Shown piece after piece: positions 60,122 to 64,000 of a DNA stretch of 64,000 nucleotides (positions within the stretch are counted from its first letter, which is position 1; each line of letters starts with the position of its first letter). Origin of the DNA: Clostridiales bacterium. Lineage in GTDB: Bacteria; Bacillota; Clostridia; Saccharofermentanales; Saccharofermentanaceae. A program made the position numbers and the translations under genes. The stretch is taken from positions 1 through 64,000 of the forward strand of contig JAGAAI010000085.1 of NCBI GenBank assembly GCA_017615325.1, given 5' to 3'. The notes under the pieces are model-generated. The model made no database searches. It saw only the letters and a list, made by a program, of their open reading frames with translations, and had not been told where the DNA came from.

Positions 60122-61656
60122 GAGAAGACCTTAAAGAATTACGCCGCATGATCGACGATTGTGACCGTAAGATCCTTTCTGACCTTGAGGAGAGGATCGC
60201 CATTAGCCGCAAGATCGGCGTACTGAAAAGAGCAGACGGAACCGACTTTTACGATCCCGCAAGGGAAGCTCAGAAGTTTGAAGAACTCAAGGAACTTGCA
60301 GGTTCCGAGAGCCGTCCTTATGTGGAGGAACTTTATAAGACGATCTTCGATATTTCCAAGAAGCATCAGAATAAACCTGCTTTCGGTGTCTTGGGAAGAA
60401 GCCTTCCCCATACTTATTCACCTCAGATCCATAACCTCATGTGTGAGGATTATTCCTACTCGATTATCGAAAGAGAGCCTGATGAACTTGATGCTCTTTT
60501 CTCTTCCGGAGTATTCGGCGGATTCAATGTTACGATCCCCTATAAGAGGGAAGCCTTCGCAAGATGCGATGAGACGGATGAGGCCGCAAGGGTCACCGGA
60601 AGCGTTAATACAGTTGTATTTAAGGACGGCAAGACTTTAGGCTACAACACCGACTACTACGGCTTCATGTTCATGATGAAAAGAGCCGGTATAGATCCTT
60701 CCGGCAAGAAGGTCTTAGTCCTTGGAACGGGCGGTGCGGCTTCTGCCGTCGAATATGCCCTGAAGACTTCGGGCGCTTCCGTTATCTGGTTCTGCGACCT
60801 TGAGACTCCGATCAACTATTCCAATGTCTACGATGAATGCGCTGAGGCCCAGGTCATCGTAAACTGCACTCCTGTCGGAATGTTCCCCAAAGTCGATGCT
60901 GATCTTCTTGATCTTGAAAGATTTGGATCCCTTGAGGCCTGCCTTGACGTTATCTACAATCCCTCGAGGACTTTGTTCCTGCAGAAAGCTTCTGCCCTGG
61001 GACTTAAGACAGCAGGCGGTCTTGCCATGCTCGTGGCCCAGGCTTATAAAGCCATGAAGTTCTTCAGGGGAGAAAAGGAAGTGTCCGACGTTATAACAGA
61101 TGAGGATGCTGCCCTTATCAACAAGGTCATAACGACTCTTGAGAGCGAGATGATGAACATAACCTTTATCGGGATGCCGGGCTGCGGTAAATCCGTATTG
61201 GGTCAGGAGATCGCCCGCATCACGGGAAGACGCCATGTTGATCTTGATGATGCCTACACAGAAGAGTTCGGTGTAACGCCTGCCCATACGATCGAGACAG
61301 AAGGTGAGGATGCCTTCCGTGCCAACGAGTCTGAAGTCGCGGCAAAATACTTAGCGCAGAGCGGACTTGTCATCTCATGCGGCGGCGGTATCGTTACAAG
61401 GGATGTCAACTATTTCCCTCTCCGCTGCAATTCACATGTCTTCTATATCGAAAGGCCTTTAGAAGGTCTCGCATCAGACGGCAGGCCCCTGTCAGCATCA
61501 CAGGGAGTCAAGGTGCTCTTCGAACAGAGACGTGATAAATATGAGATGTTATGTGACCATAAGCTCTCTTACGGAAGGTTTGATGATCAGCAGGAGTTCC
61601 TTGATCAGGCTTCAAGAGAGGTATTGAAGTACATAAGCGGGGAGGAAGCAAAATGA
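60118..61656 (+). CDS. chorismate mutase - shikimate dehydrogenase - shikimate kinase fusion
   Basis: A 512-residue trifunctional protein. Residues 1-85 are an AroQ-type chorismate mutase (ELRRMIDDCDRKILSDLEERIAISRKIG ... FYDPAREAQKFEEL). Residues about 87-340 are shikimate dehydrogenase: GRSLPHTYSPQIHN, FNVTIPYK with the catalytic Lys (about 143), GYNTDYYG with the catalytic Asp, VLGTGGAASAV, NCTPVGM. Residues about 346-512 are shikimate kinase: GMPGCGKS P-loop, HVDLDDAY, ISCGGGIVTRD, and lid Arg in SDGRPLSAS. All three active sites look intact. It covers steps 4, 5 and the chorismate-to-prephenate step. ATGA overlaps occur on both sides. Confidence 0.95.
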   Translation: MREDLKELRRMIDDCDRKILSDLEERIAISRKIGVLKRADGTDFYDPAREAQKFEELKELAGSESRPYVEELYKTIFDISKKHQNKPAFGVLGRSLPHTYSPQIHNLMCEDYSYSIIEREPDELDALFSSGVFGGFNVTIPYKREAFARCDETDEAARVTGSVNTVVFKDGKTLGYNTDYYGFMFMMKRAGIDPSGKKVLVLGTGGAASAVEYALKTSGASVIWFCDLETPINYSNVYDECAEAQVIVNCTPVGMFPKVDADLLDLERFGSLEACLDVIYNPSRTLFLQKASALGLKTAGGLAMLVAQAYKAMKFFRGEKEVSDVITDEDAALINKVITTLESEMMNITFIGMPGCGKSVLGQEIARITGRRHVDLDDAYTEEFGVTPAHTIETEGEDAFRANESEVAAKYLAQSGLVISCGGGIVTRDVNYFPLRCNSHVFYIERPLEGLASDGRPLSASQGVKVLFEQRRDKYEMLCDHKLSYGRFDDQQEFLDQASREVLKYISGEEAK

Positions 61657-62096
61657 ACATCCTGGTCTTGAACGGTCCCAATCTTAATATGCTCGGCATA
61701 AGAGAACCCGGGATCTACGGTAATGAAAGCTATGAAGCACTTGTCAATATGATCGAAGAATACTGCGAGTCCAAGGCTATCGACGTTACATGCCTTCAGT
61801 CAAACCACGAGGGTGCACTCGTTGATTACATCCAGCAGGCATATTTCGATAAGGTCGACGGAATAGTCATAAACCCGGGCGCTTATACGCATACATCCGT
61901 TGCCATCCTGGATGCCCTGAAATCCACCGGGATCCCTGCGGTTGAAGTTCATATATCGGACGTGTCATCAAGGGAAGGATTCAGGCAGATATCCTATGTG
62001 TCCTACTACTGTTTTGCCACCATCATGGGAGAAGGACTCGACGGATACCTTCATGCAATAGACCTGATAGAAGAGAAGATAGGATCGGAAATTTAA
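61653..62096 (+). CDS. aroQ: type II 3-dehydroquinate dehydratase
   Basis: A 147-residue dodecameric-type dehydratase forming 3-dehydroshikimate. Motifs are LNGPNLNMLGIREPGIYG (catalytic Arg and Tyr), LQSNHEGALVDYIQ, VINPGAYTHTSVAILDAL with catalytic His region, and VEVHISDVSSREGFR. With the fusion protein and aroB, aroA, aroC the shikimate pathway is complete in this operon. It starts within the stop region of the fusion gene (4-bp overlap). Confidence 0.96.
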   Translation: MNILVLNGPNLNMLGIREPGIYGNESYEALVNMIEEYCESKAIDVTCLQSNHEGALVDYIQQAYFDKVDGIVINPGAYTHTSVAILDALKSTGIPAVEVHISDVSSREGFRQISYVSYYCFATIMGEGLDGYLHAIDLIEEKIGSEI

Positions 62097-62100
62097 GACC

Positions 62101-62658
62101 ATGAGCAGGATACATGTAGTTTTGTTTGAGCCTGAGATCCCCCAGAACGCAGGCAACATAATGAGGACCTGCGTAGCTTTCGACTGTTCTCTTCATCTGA
62201 TCGGACCTTTGGGATTCGATATCGATAACCCCAAGTTCAGGAGAGCCACCACGGGTCACATCACCTGGGCTGAATATGAGATGCACGAAAGTTACGGCAG
62301 CTTTGTTGAAGCCTGTGGCGGCAAGGGCGAATTTTACTTCATGACAAGATATGGCAAGGTCCCGCCTTCTGACATAGATTTTCGGGCAACTGACCCTGCT
62401 AAAGACATATATCTGATCTTCGGCAAGGAGAGCACGGGTATCCCCTATGAGATCCTCGCAGCCCACATGGACAGGTGTTTCCGTATCCCCATGGCCGCCA
62501 GCTGCAGGAGTCTTAACCTGTCAAATGCAGTCGCCATCGCTATCTACGAATGCTCCAAACAGATAGGATTCCCGGGAACTTCCTTTACTGAAGTAATAAA
62601 GGGAGAAGATTTTTTGGATAAATATTCATATGACGGAGCACTAAACGCAGAATCGTGA
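62101..62658 (+). CDS. trmL: tRNA (cytidine/uridine-34 2'-O)-methyltransferase
   Basis: A 185-residue SPOUT methyltransferase. It opens IHVVLFEPEIPQNAGNIMRTCVAFDCSLHLIGPLGFDIDNPKFRRA, and the SAM-binding knot shows YLIFGKESTGIPYEIL and RIPMAASCRSLNLSNAVAIAIYE. TrmL methylates the wobble base of certain leucine tRNAs. It starts 4 bp after the aroQ stop and is probably cotranscribed with the aro operon, although its function is unrelated. The C-terminal 25 residues are longer than in the E. coli enzyme. Confidence 0.93.
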   Translation: MSRIHVVLFEPEIPQNAGNIMRTCVAFDCSLHLIGPLGFDIDNPKFRRATTGHITWAEYEMHESYGSFVEACGGKGEFYFMTRYGKVPPSDIDFRATDPAKDIYLIFGKESTGIPYEILAAHMDRCFRIPMAASCRSLNLSNAVAIAIYECSKQIGFPGTSFTEVIKGEDFLDKYSYDGALNAES

Positions 62659-62703
62659 TAGAATCTATACATACTGTCGGTTAGGGGAAGGATTGAAGGA
62701 CAA

Positions 62704-64000
62704 ATGAAGAAGGTTCTTATCTTAGGCTGTGTGGATATAACAGAACCGTTGATCTCAAGGCTTTGCGCTGACGGAAGGTGCGTGTCTGAGATCTGTCTTG
62801 CGTCGCGCGACAAGAACGACTGCAACAAGATCAAGAACGAGGTCAAGACAGGCAAGGTCAGGATCGTTACCGCCGGAATAGACGTAACCAATACTGACGG
62901 AGCCATGATGATGGCCAAGATCTTCGGCCCGGATCTCATAATCAATCTCATGCCCAAGGATGTCACTGAACACGTACTCTGCCTGGCGCTCAATGTCGGA
63001 GCAGCTTATCTGGATTTCAGGATCGATGATGTTCCTGAATTCCCCAAGGAAGAGGATCTTCTGGGAACCCAGTTCAAATATTTCGCTCATTTCAAAGGTC
63101 AGGGAGTTACTGCCGTAACTGGCTGCGGCTACGACCCTGCTCTTCTTGCAACTTGCATCCGCAATGCCAACGGCGCAGACTTCGATAAGATCGACAGCGT
63201 TGATTTTATCAAAGAAGGCAAGGACGATAAGATCAAGATCGAAGCCGAAGAGGAAGAGGCTCCGGAAGAACCTGCTCCCGATGTTCTGCTTTATAGAGAA
63301 CATATCGCTTCCGAGGAGGAAGAAGAGGAGAAAGTTGAAGAAGAAGTACCTGAAGAAGGCGTCGGCGCCGTTATGCTTCAGGACGGCCATATGAAGTATG
63401 TTGCCGATACCAAGCCTGAGAAGGAAGGCAGCAAGTACTATAGACTCGTAACGGATGTTGCGGTCACTGATTTCATAAAGGAATTCCCGGATTTCAAGAA
63501 TGTCAGATGCATAAGGGAGAGTCAGCCCATTGATGAACCCAAAGCGAAGAAGCCCAAGAAGGAAGATGCCAGGAAGGTCAAGAAGAGGAACGATCTTATC
63601 GCTGCATTGGAAGGTCTTGGACTTATGTCAGAAGATCCGGTAACGGTTGGTGACGTTCAGGTCGTTCCCAAGGAAGTCCTAAAGGCTTGTCTTCCTGCCA
63701 AGCCCAAGAAAGCGCCCAAGAAGAAGGCGCCTTCATATCCCGATGTCAAGGATCTTCCTGTAGTTGCGATCAGGATCAGCGGAACTATCGGCGGCAAGAA
63801 GAAGACCATAGAATATAAAGTTGATAATCCTGATCTTAAGGATGTCGAGATGAAGGTTGCAGTTGCAGCAGCCAAGATGATGTGTCTCGACAGGTGGGTC
63901 AAGCCGGGTGTATATACTACAGCAAGATTCCCCAACGCCGATTTTATGGATATGCTCGCTATAGAAGGGGTAAAGTTCGTCTCTGAAGAAATTACTTCCG
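62704..64000 (+). CDS. saccharopine dehydrogenase-like protein (partial, continues past window end)
   Basis: The frame is open for 432 codons to the window edge. The N terminus, KKVLILGCVDITEPLISRLCADG, is a Rossmann fold; later FGPDLIINLMPKDVTEHVLCLALNVGAAYLDF and GVTAVTGCGYDPALLATCIRNA fit saccharopine / carboxynorspermidine dehydrogenase families. Unusual insertions interrupt it: an acidic stretch at about 180-220 (EAEEEEAPEEPAP, SEEEEEEKVEEEVPEEG) and two Lys/Pro-rich stretches (KAKKPKKEDARKVKKR at about 281-296, KPKKAPKKKAPS at about 331-342). Such charged linkers are not typical of the family. It may act on lysine, spermidine or a related amine. The start follows GAAGGA closely; the assignment as last gene of the aro transcript is a guess. 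Confidence 0.8.
   Translation, partial: MKKVLILGCVDITEPLISRLCADGRCVSEICLASRDKNDCNKIKNEVKTGKVRIVTAGIDVTNTDGAMMMAKIFGPDLIINLMPKDVTEHVLCLALNVGAAYLDFRIDDVPEFPKEEDLLGTQFKYFAHFKGQGVTAVTGCGYDPALLATCIRNANGADFDKIDSVDFIKEGKDDKIKIEAEEEEAPEEPAPDVLLYREHIASEEEEEEKVEEEVPEEGVGAVMLQDGHMKYVADTKPEKEGSKYYRLVTDVAVTDFIKEFPDFKNVRCIRESQPIDEPKAKKPKKEDARKVKKRNDLIAALEGLGLMSEDPVTVGDVQVVPKEVLKACLPAKPKKAPKKKAPSYPDVKDLPVVAIRISGTIGGKKKTIEYKVDNPDLKDVEMKVAVAAAKMMCLDRWVKPGVYTTARFPNADFMDMLAIEGVKFVSEEITS

Noticed and set aside
1..64000. CRISPR arrays, tRNA and rRNA genes
   Set aside because: No regularly spaced direct repeats, cloverleaf-like TGG..GGTTCGA patterns or rRNA stretches were seen on either strand.

Overview
The window looks like a chromosome segment of an anaerobic, low- to moderate-GC Firmicute of the class Clostridia. 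The signs are strong AGGAGG-type ribosome binding sites, many lipoproteins with Thr/Glu-rich linkers, ferredoxin-dependent 2-oxoacid oxidoreductase, rubredoxin, a long-form ribosome hibernation factor and a YugP-type zinc peptidase. The family cannot be fixed from sequence alone. No rRNA, tRNA, CRISPR array or integrase was found.

Layout. 1-138: 3' end of a group II intron (maturase tail, domains V and VI). 148-10264: FAD oxidoreductase, MutS-like ATPase, hybrid sensor kinase, lipoprotein, acyl-CoA synthetase and sodium:solute symporter. 10284-17266: a distinct, more AT-rich island with a membrane-anchored HTH regulator, two small secreted proteins, two FtsX-like permeases, an ABC ATPase and a DUF4143 ATPase. 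It is bracketed by two identical 36-bp copies of a terminator. 17305-23622: vWA lipoprotein and an arylpyruvate catabolic operon (iorA, iorB, thioesterase, paaK, ACT protein). 23875-38302: mixed housekeeping genes, including glutamine synthetase, flotillin, a polysaccharide deacetylase, rubredoxin, and a TPP riboswitch controlling thiamine uptake and pyrophosphorylation. 38348-40085: a decayed patch with an IS-like end and two N-terminally truncated membrane protein genes. 40149-50300: a minus-strand cell-surface block (GH3 enzyme, DUF6273 protein, serine hydrolase, two-component system, tautomerase, diguanylate cyclase). 50487-54600: membrane proteins and a second two-component system. 54618-64000: a compact operon for chorismate and tyrosine synthesis, then trmL and a saccharopine dehydrogenase-like gene cut by the window end.

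The most interesting signal precedes the aro operon. A 19-codon leader peptide with six Tyr and two Phe codons is followed by three mutually exclusive RNA pairings ending in an intrinsic terminator. This is a classical ribosome-stalling attenuator, apparently sensing tyrosine, upstream of DAHP synthase and prephenate dehydrogenase. The operon also encodes a chorismate mutase-AroE-AroK fusion, so the whole path from DAHP to prephenate and on to 4-hydroxyphenylpyruvate lies on one transcript. Other notable points are the terminator-flanked secretion island, two genes whose ribosome binding sites are buried in near-perfect hairpins, a shared promoter box upstream of two surface-protein genes, and a glutamine synthetase with Phe at the adenylylation position.
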